This document shows positions 1 to 8,510 of a stretch of 64,000 nt of DNA, piece by piece; position 1 is the first letter of the stretch, and the number at the start of each line of letters is the position of its first letter. Made by a program: the position numbers and the translations under genes. The notes beneath the pieces are model-generated. The model worked only from the letters and a program-made list of their open reading frames with translations. It searched no databases and was not told the origin of the DNA. Origin of the DNA: Bacteroidetes bacterium UBA6221. Its GTDB lineage: Bacteria > Bacteroidota > Bacteroidia > Chitinophagales > Chitinophagaceae. The stretch covers positions 1 to 64,000 of the forward strand of contig DISB01000012.1 of the NCBI GenBank assembly GCA_002421685.1, in the 5' to 3' direction.

Positions 1-1113
1 GTAGGAGGTGTAGCTGCGGTTGGAAGAGCTGTTGTTGAACACCGGCAGAGCAGCCCCCGTTACCAGTTGCCCTTTCCTGTACACCGAGTCAAACTTCCCG
101 GTATTGATAATGGTCAGGTTACCGATGTCTGCTCCGGCATCGCTGGTCACTTCGTTTTCGCAATAGCAATAGTAGAAGGGAGCAATATTTACTTTGTGGG
201 GTGGACTGGTATATTTCAGGTTTTGGTTGGCGTTACATTTTACAGTTACGCGATACCATTTGGGCGAAGTGATGCTGTCCTTTATTTGCCCGGCGCCGTC
301 AGGCACTCCTGTAAAATTCGACCATGAAATGCCATTTGTTGAATATTCCCAGGAATAAGTAGCGTCAGCATAGTAATCACCTGGACCCAGGGTGAATGGC
401 TTGCCCGGACATATTTTGTCAGGCCCGCGAACTGTAGTTTTTGGGGTATCGTTACAAGGTAGCCCCATAGAGAATATGGTATTGGGGCGGGCATAAGGAT
501 TATTACTATAGACAGTATTGGTGTTGCATACAGGCGGTACTCCGTCCTGGTAATAATTCTGGGAGGCATAGTAGGAATAAGTTGCAGATTCAAAACCACA
601 GTTAACGGTATAATTAGCTGTAACAGTGCCGTCTCCCTCGCAAACCTGTATCACTATATTATCAGTACCGTTCCAGACGAACGGGGTTGAAAAAGTGAAG
701 GTGTTGATGCCTAGTGTCGGCACAAGGGTGTTAGCGTGGTACACCAGGTTAGTAATGCCCGTCGCCCAGGTTGTAAGAGAGTTCATGGTAGTGGTTCCAA
801 TATAAATGTTGTAATTATACGCATCGGTAAAAGTAGTAGAAGACCCGGTTCCAAGATGTTTGACATCCCACTTAATGGCGAGTATTGCACCGGGAAACAT
901 GCCCGCAGCCAGCAATTCAGAGGCTGGGAACAAATACTGCTGCCGGTCAGATTCAAAATAACGGCCTATCGGCGCCGGATATCCGTAATATTGATTGACT
1001 GTAGTTCCGTTTCCTACTTTAAAATCTATCTGAGCTTTTGAAATACCAAATACACCCAGGCAAACAAGTGTAAGGGCGAGTTTTTTTAGTAACTGCATAA
1101 ATTTCGGTTTCAT
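1..1113 (-). CDS. Secreted modular cell-surface protein, C-terminus beyond window (partial)
   Basis: An open frame of 371 codons runs from ATG at 1113 to the left edge without a stop. The protein starts with a classical signal peptide (KKLALTLVCLGVFGISKAQ, cleavage after A-Q). It continues as a Thr/Asn/Tyr-rich, beta-type extracellular sequence with a Cys-containing segment near residues 225-330, including an Ig/PKD-like stretch (SWEYSTNGISWSNF). A YCYCENEVTSDAGADIG segment is typical of the start of GEVED-type domains in secreted Bacteroidota proteins. Such proteins are usually large and often carry a type IX secretion sorting domain at the C-terminus, which would lie outside the window. Met6 (1098) is an alternative start that still leaves a signal peptide. 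Function is unknown; adhesion or surface display is inference from the family type. Confidence 0.8.
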   Translation of the reverse strand, partial: MKPKFMQLLKKLALTLVCLGVFGISKAQIDFKVGNGTTVNQYYGYPAPIGRYFESDRQQYLFPASELLAAGMFPGAILAIKWDVKHLGTGSSTTFTDAYNYNIYIGTTTMNSLTTWATGITNLVYHANTLVPTLGINTFTFSTPFVWNGTDNIVIQVCEGDGTVTANYTVNCGFESATYSYYASQNYYQDGVPPVCNTNTVYSNNPYARPNTIFSMGLPCNDTPKTTVRGPDKICPGKPFTLGPGDYYADATYSWEYSTNGISWSNFTGVPDGAGQIKDSITSPKWYRVTVKCNANQNLKYTSPPHKVNIAPFYYCYCENEVTSDAGADIGNLTIINTGKFDSVYRKGQLVTGAALPVFNNSSSNRSYTSY

Positions 1114-1323
1114 CAAATTGTTTCGTTTACTACTCCCTGTACATTATAATAATCTTATTACAAACACGGGGGCTGCCAAATTAATCCAATTTTCCCAATT
1201 TTAACCGTCAATTGCATAGAAATAAGTTATTATTAATTTTATCTATTACTTCCGTCGCGTTTCGCAATAACGATAAGCTGAAAATAGGGTGTTTTCACTA
1301 TTTTTTGGTAATTGGGGGCTTCG

Positions 1324-1331
1324 TAGTTTCG
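1324..1331 (+). promoter_or_regulatory. Putative -7 element of the small secreted protein gene
   Basis: TAGTTTCG matches the Bacteroidota -7 element TAnnTTTG at seven of eight positions and sits 25 bp before the ATG at 1357. The TTCG variant recurs before icmF and tamB in this window. No clear -33 TTG is seen at the expected distance. Confidence 0.4.
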
Positions 1332-1356
1332 ATGTTCACCAAAAAAATATATCAAT

Positions 1357-1806
1357 ATGAAAAAGATCATGTTATTCGCCTTTATTCTTTTCGCCGGCTA
1401 TGCCTCCCATGCACAAAGCAACACGCTGAATTTTATCAACAACACCACTTACACGGTTTACGTTTCCGGGCAATGGGGCGCTAACACCACTTGTTCACGG
1501 TCAGGGAGCTATAGCTACGCAGTCCCTCCGGGCAATTCGACAATCGTGGTAAGTTCTTACGGTGGCTCAATGCTCACCGACGAGTTCATCCACCTCCGTG
1601 TGTACAGCTACGATCCGTTTTCGAGTAGCCTCTGCAATCCCAATCCCATTTATTCTATCAATTTATCCCCCTGCCCGTCCTACAGTGCCCCTCTTACCGA
1701 TGTGTTGGATATCTATGATACCTGCCCTTTCCCTACCCTCTACAACGCGACCGTTAACTGGAACAATGCCAACAGCCCAAACTTCGTAGACATCACAATA
1801 AATTAA
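1357..1806 (+). CDS. Small secreted protein, function unknown
   Basis: A 149-residue protein with a clear signal peptide (MKKIMLFAFILFAGYASHAQ) followed by about 129 mature residues rich in Ser, Thr, Asn and Tyr. Four cysteines (in TTCSRSG, SLCNPNP, SPCPSY and DTCPFP) could form two disulfides in the periplasm or outside the cell. The opening TLNFINNTTYTVYV looks like one edge strand of a beta-sandwich. I do not recognise the family. It is monocistronic: the upstream neighbour is divergent and a hairpin follows the stop. Confidence 0.75.
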   Translation: MKKIMLFAFILFAGYASHAQSNTLNFINNTTYTVYVSGQWGANTTCSRSGSYSYAVPPGNSTIVVSSYGGSMLTDEFIHLRVYSYDPFSSSLCNPNPIYSINLSPCPSYSAPLTDVLDIYDTCPFPTLYNATVNWNNANSPNFVDITIN

Positions 1807-1836
1807 ACATACATCTGTTTCAGTATGACTGAAGGA

Positions 1837-1854
1837 GCCGGGAATTTTCCCGGC
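1837..1854. terminator. Hairpin after the small secreted protein gene
   Basis: GCCGGGAA / TTCCCGGC form a perfect 8-bp stem with a TT loop, 31 bp after the stop at 1806, followed by CCCTTTCATT. The U tract is weak, so it may work poorly as an intrinsic terminator. Confidence 0.5.
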
Positions 1855-1921
1855 CCCTTTCATTCCCCCTCCACGCCGGACTAATTAACCAATTACTATT
1901 ACCATTACCGCATTATCACCT

Positions 1922-1929
1922 TAACTTTG
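1922..1929 (+). promoter_or_regulatory. gpmI -7 promoter element
   Basis: TAACTTTG matches the Bacteroidota -7 consensus exactly and lies 5 bp before the gpmI ATG, so the mRNA leader must be extremely short. No -33 TTG is evident at 19-21 bp upstream. Confidence 0.55.
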
Positions 1930-1934
1930 CAGCC

Positions 1935-3461
1935 ATGTCAAAAAGAGTAATGCTCATCATAATGGATGGGTGGGGCCATGGCCAGGTGCCCGAAGCAGAT
2001 GCCATAAAAAATGCAGATACCCCATTTGTAGATTCACTGTATGGTAAATATCCCAATACAGAACTTATAACCTGCGGTGAAGCCGTGGGCCTGCCCGAGG
2101 GCCAAATGGGCAATTCTGAGGTAGGGCACCTGAACATTGGGGCGGGACGTATCGTGTACCAGGAACTGCAGCGTATACACGTAGCCATACGCGAAGGCGA
2201 ACTTGCAGCCAACAAAGTATTGCTGGACGCTTTTGACATTGCCAAAACAAATAATAAGACCCTGCATTTCATTGGCCTGGTAAGCGACGGTGGTGTGCAT
2301 TCGCATATAGACCACCTGGAGGCCCTGTGCTCACTGGCACAGGCCTATGGAATACCGGATATCGCCGTACATGCTTTTACCGACGGGCGGGATACAGACC
2401 CCAAAAGTGGTTACGGATACCTGGCCGACCTTGAGAAGCACCTGCAGCAGACCGGCGCAAAGCTGGCATCGGTATGCGGCAGATACTATGCTATGGACCG
2501 GGACAGGCGCTGGGAAAGGGTGAAATTGGCTTACGATGCTTTGACCGCCGGCATAGGCAGCAAAACTACTGACGTGCTGGCTGCGGTACAGCAGTCATAC
2601 GCCGATGGTATTACCGACGAGTTTGTTCGCCCTATAATAGTCACTGATAACCATGGCGCACCGCTGGCGACCATCCAAGAAGGGGATGTCGTGGTATGCT
2701 TCAACTTCCGTACAGACAGGTGCCGCGAGATAACTATGGCGCTCACACAGCAGGATTTTCCTGAATACAATATGCACCCGCTGAACCTGCACTACGTCAC
2801 CATGACCGAATATGACAAGACCTATAAGAACGTAAACGTCATCTTCCACAACGACAACCTGAACAATACCCTCGGCGAGGTGCTGGAGCAAAACGGCAAG
2901 ACCCAGATACGTATAGCAGAGACGGAAAAATACCCGCATGTAACCTTCTTTTTTTCAGGTGGGCGGGAAAAGGAATTTGCCGGCGAAAAGCGCATCATGC
3001 TGCCATCGCCGAAAGACGTGCCCACTTACGACCTGAAACCCGAAATGAGCGCCTACGATGTAACTGCTGCAATACTGCCCGAAATAGAACACCAAACCGC
3101 AGATTTTATTTGCCTGAATTTTGCCAATGCAGATATGGTAGGGCATACGGGCGTATGGGAAGCTGCTATTAAAGCTGCGGAAACAGTGGACAAATGCGTA
3201 TCGCAGATTGTGCCCCTTGCTGTAAGCAAAGGCTATACCGTCTTCCTGACTGCAGACCATGGCAATTCTGATTACCTCATCAACGACGATGGCTCACCCA
3301 ATACAGCGCATACGCTTAATCCCGTGCCGCTGTTCATCATTTCAAACGACTTTACCGGTAATGTGCGGCCCGGCAAACTGGGCGATATAGCGCCTACGAT
3401 ATTGAAAGTAATGGGATTACCTATTCCCAAAGAAATGACGGGTAATATCCTGGTAGATTAG
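1935..3461 (+). CDS. gpmI: 2,3-bisphosphoglycerate-independent phosphoglycerate mutase
   Basis: Interconverts 3- and 2-phosphoglycerate in glycolysis and gluconeogenesis in the cytosol, using two Mn ions and a phosphoserine intermediate. The 508 residues match the usual family length. Visible signatures: IIMDGWG with metal ligand D11; MGNSEVGHLNIGAGR with the phosphorylated Ser at 61; HAFTDGRD; RYYAMDRDRRW in the substrate domain; FANADMVGHTG; and ADHGNSD with C-terminal metal ligands. The start is fixed by the N-terminal motif and by a promoter 5 bp upstream. Its stop overlaps the stop of the convergent EnvC-like gene by 4 bp. Nothing is missing from the active site. Confidence 0.97.
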   Translation: MSKRVMLIIMDGWGHGQVPEADAIKNADTPFVDSLYGKYPNTELITCGEAVGLPEGQMGNSEVGHLNIGAGRIVYQELQRIHVAIREGELAANKVLLDAFDIAKTNNKTLHFIGLVSDGGVHSHIDHLEALCSLAQAYGIPDIAVHAFTDGRDTDPKSGYGYLADLEKHLQQTGAKLASVCGRYYAMDRDRRWERVKLAYDALTAGIGSKTTDVLAAVQQSYADGITDEFVRPIIVTDNHGAPLATIQEGDVVVCFNFRTDRCREITMALTQQDFPEYNMHPLNLHYVTMTEYDKTYKNVNVIFHNDNLNNTLGEVLEQNGKTQIRIAETEKYPHVTFFFSGGREKEFAGEKRIMLPSPKDVPTYDLKPEMSAYDVTAAILPEIEHQTADFICLNFANADMVGHTGVWEAAIKAAETVDKCVSQIVPLAVSKGYTVFLTADHGNSDYLINDDGSPNTAHTLNPVPLFIISNDFTGNVRPGKLGDIAPTILKVMGLPIPKEMTGNILVD

Positions 3462-4873
3462 CGGGCTATCCACAACTCAGGATTCTGCTTCTTTGTTTCC
3501 AGCCATACCTGGAAGTTGATGACTGACTCCCCGTCCTCGTTTACCGCGGCTTTGCCAATCGATTGCTTCGTGCTCACTTTCTGGTTGCTTTTCACAGTCA
3601 CGTCAGACAGGTTCATGTACAGCGTAGAATACCTGCCGTGATTGATGAGTACGTTCCAGTTTTTACCGTCCATTGTGAATACTTTCAGGACAGTACCCTC
3701 AAAAGATGACCTTATCGTTGCACCCGGTGCTGTGCTGATATTGACGCCCAGGTTGTCCAGGGTCACCTTCTCTGCTATCGGGTGTTTGTATGGCCCAAAA
3801 CCTAATGATATATAGCCCTTTTCTACCGGCCAGGGCAGCTTGCCCCTGTTGCTTTCAAAACTATTGGACAAGGCCGCGGCCTCGGGCGTCAATCCATAAT
3901 CATACGTAGGCTTCGGCGGAACAGGTTTCGGTTTTGACGGCGTTGCCGTAGTTGCCGGTTTCGATGCCGGTGCAGTAGTGTTTGCCGGCGGTCCAACCCG
4001 GCCGGCGTTGTTATTTACGGTAATGTTGCTGCCAGGTTTCGTTGTAGTATTGGCGGCAAGAGCTTTGCGTTTCTCCTCTTCTTCCCGCAGCCTCCGTTCT
4101 TCCGCTTCCCTTTGCCTGCGTTCCTCTTCAGCCTTTTTCCTCGCCAGTTCCAGCTCCTTGCGTATCATCTCCTCCACGGCCTTGTCTATCTGTTGTTGTA
4201 TGCGACGGTTCTTCAGTATTTTGGCGGTCAGTTCTTTTTCCTGGCCTTTCAATTCCTTTACTACCTGGTCGGTCTTGTTTTTGTCTTCCTCTATCGCCTG
4301 CTTCTGTTGCTCCTCTGCCGTCAGCAATAAGTCCTTTTTGGCTTTTTCAGTGTTCAGGCTGTTTATTTCGCCCTGCAGTTTCGCTTGCGTGATCCTTATT
4401 TGTTCGGCCTGGTCTTTCCGGTAGTCGCGGTACCGCTTCAGGTATTTCATCCTGCGGAAGGCCTCGTTAAAATCATTGGAAGAGAACAGGAATGCCAGCA
4501 TGTCGTATGAACTGCGGCTCATATACGCATAACGTATAGACTGTGCGTAGCGGGCCTTCAGTATTTCCAGGTTTCCTTTTAGTCTTTCTATTTCAGACGA
4601 AGACTGCTGTATACTGCTGCCTATCTGTTCTATTTCCTGGTTGATATTATTGATCAGCTTCTGCCTGCCCGCCAGTTTTGCCTGCAGCGCCCGCAGTTCG
4701 CCCATAGTGGCCTTCGTATTCTTCTTGGTAGCAGCCAGTTGGTTTTCGGTCTCTTTGATGGTCTCCAGTAGCTGCTTGCGACGCTGCTCCAACTCCTCCA
4801 TGGTGGGCTGCTGGGCTTGTACAGCCAGGGCTGATAGCAATAATATGGCCAATAAAAAGTTGCGCATCAACAA
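3458..4873 (-). CDS. EnvC-like murein hydrolase activator with degenerate LytM domain
   Basis: 471 residues: signal peptide (about 1-20), a long Glu/Lys/Gln-rich coiled coil (about 23-260), a Pro/Ala/Lys-rich linker (about 275-325) and a C-terminal M23/LytM-type domain (about 345-471). Active M23 peptidases need HxxxD and HxH zinc ligands. Here the first site reads NLGVNIS and the last FQVWLET, and the usual YAHL is YMNL, so the ligands are lost. That combination is characteristic of EnvC, which does not cut peptidoglycan but activates N-acetylmuramoyl amidases at division. The amidase-activating role is inferred from family knowledge. The gene is convergent with gpmI and overlaps it by 4 bp. 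Confidence 0.87.
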   Translation of the reverse strand: MLMRNFLLAILLLSALAVQAQQPTMEELEQRRKQLLETIKETENQLAATKKNTKATMGELRALQAKLAGRQKLINNINQEIEQIGSSIQQSSSEIERLKGNLEILKARYAQSIRYAYMSRSSYDMLAFLFSSNDFNEAFRRMKYLKRYRDYRKDQAEQIRITQAKLQGEINSLNTEKAKKDLLLTAEEQQKQAIEEDKNKTDQVVKELKGQEKELTAKILKNRRIQQQIDKAVEEMIRKELELARKKAEEERRQREAEERRLREEEEKRKALAANTTTKPGSNITVNNNAGRVGPPANTTAPASKPATTATPSKPKPVPPKPTYDYGLTPEAAALSNSFESNRGKLPWPVEKGYISLGFGPYKHPIAEKVTLDNLGVNISTAPGATIRSSFEGTVLKVFTMDGKNWNVLINHGRYSTLYMNLSDVTVKSNQKVSTKQSIGKAAVNEDGESVINFQVWLETKKQNPELWIAR

Positions 4874-5033
4874 GCAGTATCCTTATCCGGCAAAAATAAC
4901 CAAATATCATCCGGTTGTATGGCCCGTATTTTTATTTTAGCAAGGATTTATACATATTTTTATATGGCGTAGGTGCTGCATTTTTTAAAATGCGGTTTGT
5001 TTGTCCTTTCTTTGTTTCAAACTTTCTTTTCCA

Positions 5034-5909
5034 ATGCTCTATTCAATGACAGGTTTCGGGCGGGCAGAAGCGCGCGCCAATAGCAAACAGGTAGTTGTAG
5101 AAATAAAATCGCTGAACGGTAAACAGTTTGAGATGATGACCAAACTGCCGCCGATATTGCGTGCGTACGAACTCGACATCCGCAACATGCTTAACAATAT
5201 CCTCATGAGGGGCACCATCGACCTGACGGTGACTATCAAGCAGGAAGGCGCCAGCAAACCTATGACGGTGAATACCGAACTGGCCGTTTTCTATTACAAC
5301 AGCATGCGGCAGATAGCCGAGCAACTGAACATACAGCAGGACAATGTGTTGTCTACCATCATGCGTATGCCCGAAGTGGTAGCTGCCGACCAGGACATGC
5401 TGCCTGAGGAAGAATGGGAGGTAGTAAAGCGGGCCGTTGAAGAAGCAGCCCGCACCCTGATGGCGCACCGCAAACATGAAGGTGACGCCCTGCATACAGA
5501 TTTGCAGGCGCGTATACGGAATATAGAAGCCCTGCTGGCGAAAATAATTCCCCACGAGGCGGCCAGGGTAGAAAAGATACGCACACGCATCAACCAGTCG
5601 ATGAACGAATTTGTGACCAAGGACAAGATCGACCCCAACCGCTTTGAGCAGGAGATGATTTACTACCTCGAACGCATGGATTTCTCGGAAGAAAAAACCC
5701 GCCTCAGCCAGCACTGCAAATATTTTTATGAAATGGTGGCGAAAGAGGAAGTGGCCAAGGGCAAGATGCTGGGCTTTGTAATACAGGAAATAGGCAGGGA
5801 AATAAATACCCTGGGCGCCAAGGCCAACGATGCCGCCATACAGCAACTGGTCATCAGCATGAAAGACGAACTGGAAAAAGCCAAAGAGCAGGTGCTGAAT
5901 ATCCTGTAA
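5034..5909 (+). CDS. yicC: YicC family endoribonuclease
   Basis: A 291-residue protein of the YicC/YloC family, recognised by the N-terminal MLYSMTGFGRAE and a C-terminal DUF1732 segment (GKMLGFVIQEIGREINTLGAKAND). The E. coli member is an endoribonuclease implicated in small-RNA turnover. I place the start at 5034 because nearly all family members begin M-Y-S-M-T-G-F-G; the frame is open upstream to a TTG at 5001, but those 11 residues do not look conserved. A TTTCTTTG string about 20 bp upstream may be a variant -7 element. gldH follows 40 bp downstream. Confidence 0.92.
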   Translation: MLYSMTGFGRAEARANSKQVVVEIKSLNGKQFEMMTKLPPILRAYELDIRNMLNNILMRGTIDLTVTIKQEGASKPMTVNTELAVFYYNSMRQIAEQLNIQQDNVLSTIMRMPEVVAADQDMLPEEEWEVVKRAVEEAARTLMAHRKHEGDALHTDLQARIRNIEALLAKIIPHEAARVEKIRTRINQSMNEFVTKDKIDPNRFEQEMIYYLERMDFSEEKTRLSQHCKYFYEMVAKEEVAKGKMLGFVIQEIGREINTLGAKANDAAIQQLVISMKDELEKAKEQVLNIL

Positions 5910-5916
5910 CTAAGTA

Positions 5917-5924
5917 TAGCTTTG
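5917..5924 (+). promoter_or_regulatory. Putative gldH -7 element
   Basis: TAGCTTTG fits TAnnTTTG exactly in the yicC-gldH gap, 25 bp before the gldH ATG. It suggests gldH and the following kinase can be transcribed independently of yicC. No -33 TTG was seen. Confidence 0.45.
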
Positions 5925-5949
5925 CGGAAAGATATTTTGACCAAGATAC

Positions 5950-6438
5950 ATGCAGCAGATATATAAGACAGTTTTATCATTGGCCATCATACTGTTATTC
6001 AACAGTTGCCTCGAATCGCCTTATTATCAGAAGGAGTACTCAATACCCGGCACCCGGTGGGATTACAACCATCAGCCTTCCTTCAAGTTCGAGGTAACCG
6101 ATACCACGTCTTTATACAACCTGCATTTCCTTATCAGGCATACCGAGGCTTATCCTTACTCAAACATATGGCTGATGGTATATACCAAAAAACCGGGGGA
6201 TACAACATTTGAAAAAACAAGGATAGAAATTCCGCTGGCTGAACCATCGGGCAAATGGCTGGGCCGGGGCATGAGCGAAATATGGGAGCAACGTATGCCC
6301 ATATCCAGGGAAGGAGATACGGTGATGCTGCGCAAGGCCGGCATGTGGGAGATAAAGTTCGGCCATAACATGCGTATCAACCCCCTGCCGGAAGTACTGC
6401 AGGTAGGCCTGCGTATAGAGAAGCATACAAAACAGTAA
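5950..6438 (+). CDS. gldH: Gliding motility lipoprotein GldH
   Basis: A 162-residue lipoprotein. Its signal peptide ends in a lipobox with Cys20 (LLFNSC), and the mature part carries GldH hallmarks: YPYSNIWLMV, then WLGRGMSEIWE. GldH is one of the Bacteroidota gliding-motility lipoproteins and in Flavobacterium is required for gliding along with the SprB/T9SS machinery. The gene is followed 29 bp later by a histidine kinase, a pairing that could form a short operon. The length is normal and nothing appears disrupted. Confidence 0.92.
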   Translation: MQQIYKTVLSLAIILLFNSCLESPYYQKEYSIPGTRWDYNHQPSFKFEVTDTTSLYNLHFLIRHTEAYPYSNIWLMVYTKKPGDTTFEKTRIEIPLAEPSGKWLGRGMSEIWEQRMPISREGDTVMLRKAGMWEIKFGHNMRINPLPEVLQVGLRIEKHTKQ

Positions 6439-6467
6439 CTTTATAGGCAACATCCAAAAGTTGCTCC

Positions 6468-7439
6468 ATGCGTTTATTCAGTACCGCACATCTGTTATTG
6501 TTCATTTATGTCGTATCAGCGCTCATATTCTGGGGTGTAAGCCTTGAGCGCAAAAGCCAGACCATATACGAGCTGGAATACGAACACCTGAAATATACTA
6601 TTGACAGCACAACCCAGGCCGATGCCTACAACGCACGCCTGCAGGAAATAAAGGATAAGCGCAGCACCCGTAGCAAACAATATCTTGGCGAGGGCTCTAC
6701 TTTCCTGCTGGTCATCATCATTGGCGCAGCGGTGGTGTATAGTTCGTTCAGGCGCAGCATCAATTTGTCACGACAGCAAAACAATTTTATGATGGCGGTG
6801 ACGCATGAACTGAAATCGCCCATCGCCGCTGTGAAGCTGAACCTGCAGACCATGGCCCGACACAACCTTGACGAAGAAACAAGGAAGCTGCTGATCGACA
6901 GGTGTGTCACTGAATCAAATCGGCTGAACGACCTATGCAACAATATGCTGCTGGCATCGCAGATGGAGGGCCGGCAGTATAAACCCGCCAGGGAGCGTTT
7001 TAATATATCAGGCCTCGTTGCCGATAGCGTGTCGGGCTATGCGCATAGTTACCCCGGCAGGTTTGTGATGCGGGAAACCAATGAATATTCCATAACGGGC
7101 GACAAGACGCTGGTGCAGATGGCGATAAACAACCTGTTGGAAAACGCGGTGAAATATACTCCTTCAGACAAGCCTGTTGTCGTTTCTGTGACGGAAAGAA
7201 ACGGCTATGCTGTGCTGGAGGTGGCCGATAACGGCCCCGGCATTCCCGATACGGAAAAACATAAAGTATTCAATAAGTTTTACCGAATAGGCAATGAGGA
7301 AACCCGCAAGGCGAAAGGTACCGGGCTGGGCTTATACCTGACATCAAAAATCGTGCGGCAGCATGGCGGAAAAATTGCGGTGCGGGATAACGAACCGCAT
7401 GGCGCCATTTTCGAAATATGGTTCCCGTTACAGTCGTAA
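6468..7439 (+). CDS. Sensor histidine kinase, two transmembrane segments
   Basis: 323 residues: TM helix 8-24, a short (about 50-residue) extracytoplasmic loop rich in charged residues, TM helix 77-93, then a HisKA dimerisation domain with the phospho-accepting H113 (MAVTHELKSPIAAVKLN) and a HATPase_c domain with N box (NLLENAVKYTP), G1 (VADNGPGIP), F box (FNKFYR) and G2 (KGTGLGLYL). There is no HAMP or PAS domain and no response regulator alongside. The loop is too small for a large ligand domain, so the signal is unknown. The position behind gldH suggests co-transcription. Confidence 0.93.
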   Translation: MRLFSTAHLLLFIYVVSALIFWGVSLERKSQTIYELEYEHLKYTIDSTTQADAYNARLQEIKDKRSTRSKQYLGEGSTFLLVIIIGAAVVYSSFRRSINLSRQQNNFMMAVTHELKSPIAAVKLNLQTMARHNLDEETRKLLIDRCVTESNRLNDLCNNMLLASQMEGRQYKPARERFNISGLVADSVSGYAHSYPGRFVMRETNEYSITGDKTLVQMAINNLLENAVKYTPSDKPVVVSVTERNGYAVLEVADNGPGIPDTEKHKVFNKFYRIGNEETRKAKGTGLGLYLTSKIVRQHGGKIAVRDNEPHGAIFEIWFPLQS

Positions 7440-7543
7440 GTTGTAAGCATTTTGGTTCTTTTTAGTTCCCGCGGCGGGGCAGGTCGTTTGATGGTAGTCG
7501 TAATCCGTTTGGGGAGTCCCTGAACAACGCATACAACTGCCGG

Positions 7544-7697
7544 TTTGGAAACAAAAATGCGGGGGTTGGAAACAATTATCGGTGTTTTGGCAGGGGTATT
7601 GTCTCATATGAGCTTCGTAAGTGGTTGAAAAACAACTGATTGAAAAAATGTTTCCAAAATGTTTCCTGTTTTTTCGAAATAAAATTTCTGGAAACAT
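7544..7697. repeat. Iterated TGGAAACA / TGTTTCC motifs
   Basis: Five copies of (T)TGGAAACA or its complement occur within about 150 bp, at 7544-7553, 7566-7574, 7649-7656, 7660-7666 and 7689-7696, in both orientations. The 20-base string AAAAATGTTTCCAAAATGTT near 7645-7662 recurs exactly at 24101-24120. Possibly binding sites for a regulator, or simply repeat debris. Confidence 0.5.
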
Positions 7698-7804
7698 TTG
7701 CGCATGGCCCACAGAGGCGGTGTGGCGGCGTGTGGTGATTTGATATATGGTTTTCATGTGCATAAAGGTTTGCAGCCCGGTTTTGTGCCGGGCAGGTTTA
7801 TAAT

Positions 7805-7860
7805 AGTCCCGGATTGCCGGGACTTCCGTAAATTCATTAGAATTTACTACAGCAAATATA
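7805..7860 (-). repeat. Promoter-hairpin-hairpin repeat module, copy A
   Basis: Read on the minus strand: -7 element TATATTTG (7853-7860), then a perfect 8-bp hairpin GTAAATTC/GAATTTAC (7828-7847), then a perfect 8-bp hairpin AGTCCCGG/CCGGGACT (7805-7824). Copy B at 24325-24411 has the same order and the same flank (TTTAATCCCTAAT, then AAATTTCG) upstream of the promoter. It looks like a minimal transcription unit rather than random debris. Confidence 0.6.
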
Positions 7861-8020
7861 CGAAATTTTTTGTGGATTAGGGATTAAAATATTGCCTAAT
7901 CGAGGCCGCCTGCCCCGCCAAATGCGTGGGTCATTATGAGGAGCGTAGCGACGTGATAATCTCCTGAATATATAGGTCCAGTTCAATAGTATTCCACAGT
8001 CTCTTGCTACTCAGCTTTCT

Positions 8021-8145
8021 TTACTTTCTTTTATTTCGTTCATTATGTCTTTCCATTTGTCTCAATGAGTCGCTACGCTTGTTGCTTCTCCAAAAGAAAG
8101 TAACAAAGAAAAAGAGCCCCGTCCCTAAAGCTTCCACGGGACGGG
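8021..8145. repeat. Palindromic repeat module (AAAGAAAGTAA / CCCGTCCC), copy A
   Basis: Arms TTACTTTCTTTT (8021-8032) and CAAAAGAAAGTAA (8091-8103) are separated by 58 bp here but by only 6 bp in the copy at 24594-24625, so this copy carries extra DNA inside its loop. It is followed by an 8-bp stem CCCGTCCC/GGGACGGG (8118-8125 and 8138-8145) with the loop TAAAGCTTCCAC, identical to 24662-24689. Confidence 0.65.
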
Positions 8146-8308
8146 ATGGTACCCTGATAGACTACAGGGCTTCGGCGCTGCCGGGCAGTAGGGCCTTGAT
8201 GACTTAAAAACATAGGTGTTTGCGAGGAGGTACGAACGAAGCAATCTTTATAGCTTAATAGTGTTCCTATCTGATTATACTTACTGACAGTTGCCCCCCT
8301 TGTGTGTC

Positions 8309-8391
8309 ATGGCGGGCCGTGAACCGCCATCTCATGCTAAACCTCACCATCACGTTACGTCACTGCTGCTTGCCCCGCCTGTAAAGCGGGG
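8309..8391. repeat. Palindromic repeat module (ATGGCGG / CCCCGC), copy A
   Basis: A perfect stem ATGGCGG/CCGCCAT (8309-8330), then CTAAACCTCACCA and a second stem CCCCGC/GCGGGG near 8373-8391. The same succession recurs at 24455-24540 with few changes. Non-coding repeat family of unknown origin. Confidence 0.6.
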
Positions 8392-8510
8392 AAGAATGAA
8401 CTTAGCGAAGCGATCTCATGAGTGCAACGAATAACAAGCGATCTCGCGTTAACATGGGTTTTGTGTGCCGGTATTAACAAAGCAACAAGTCGGGAGACTT
8501 GGCTCCACCA

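Noticed and set aside
5043..5846. 267-residue open frame on the minus strand
   Set aside because: It is the antisense shadow of yicC; its sequence is rich in His, Tyr and Phe in a way typical of reversed codons.
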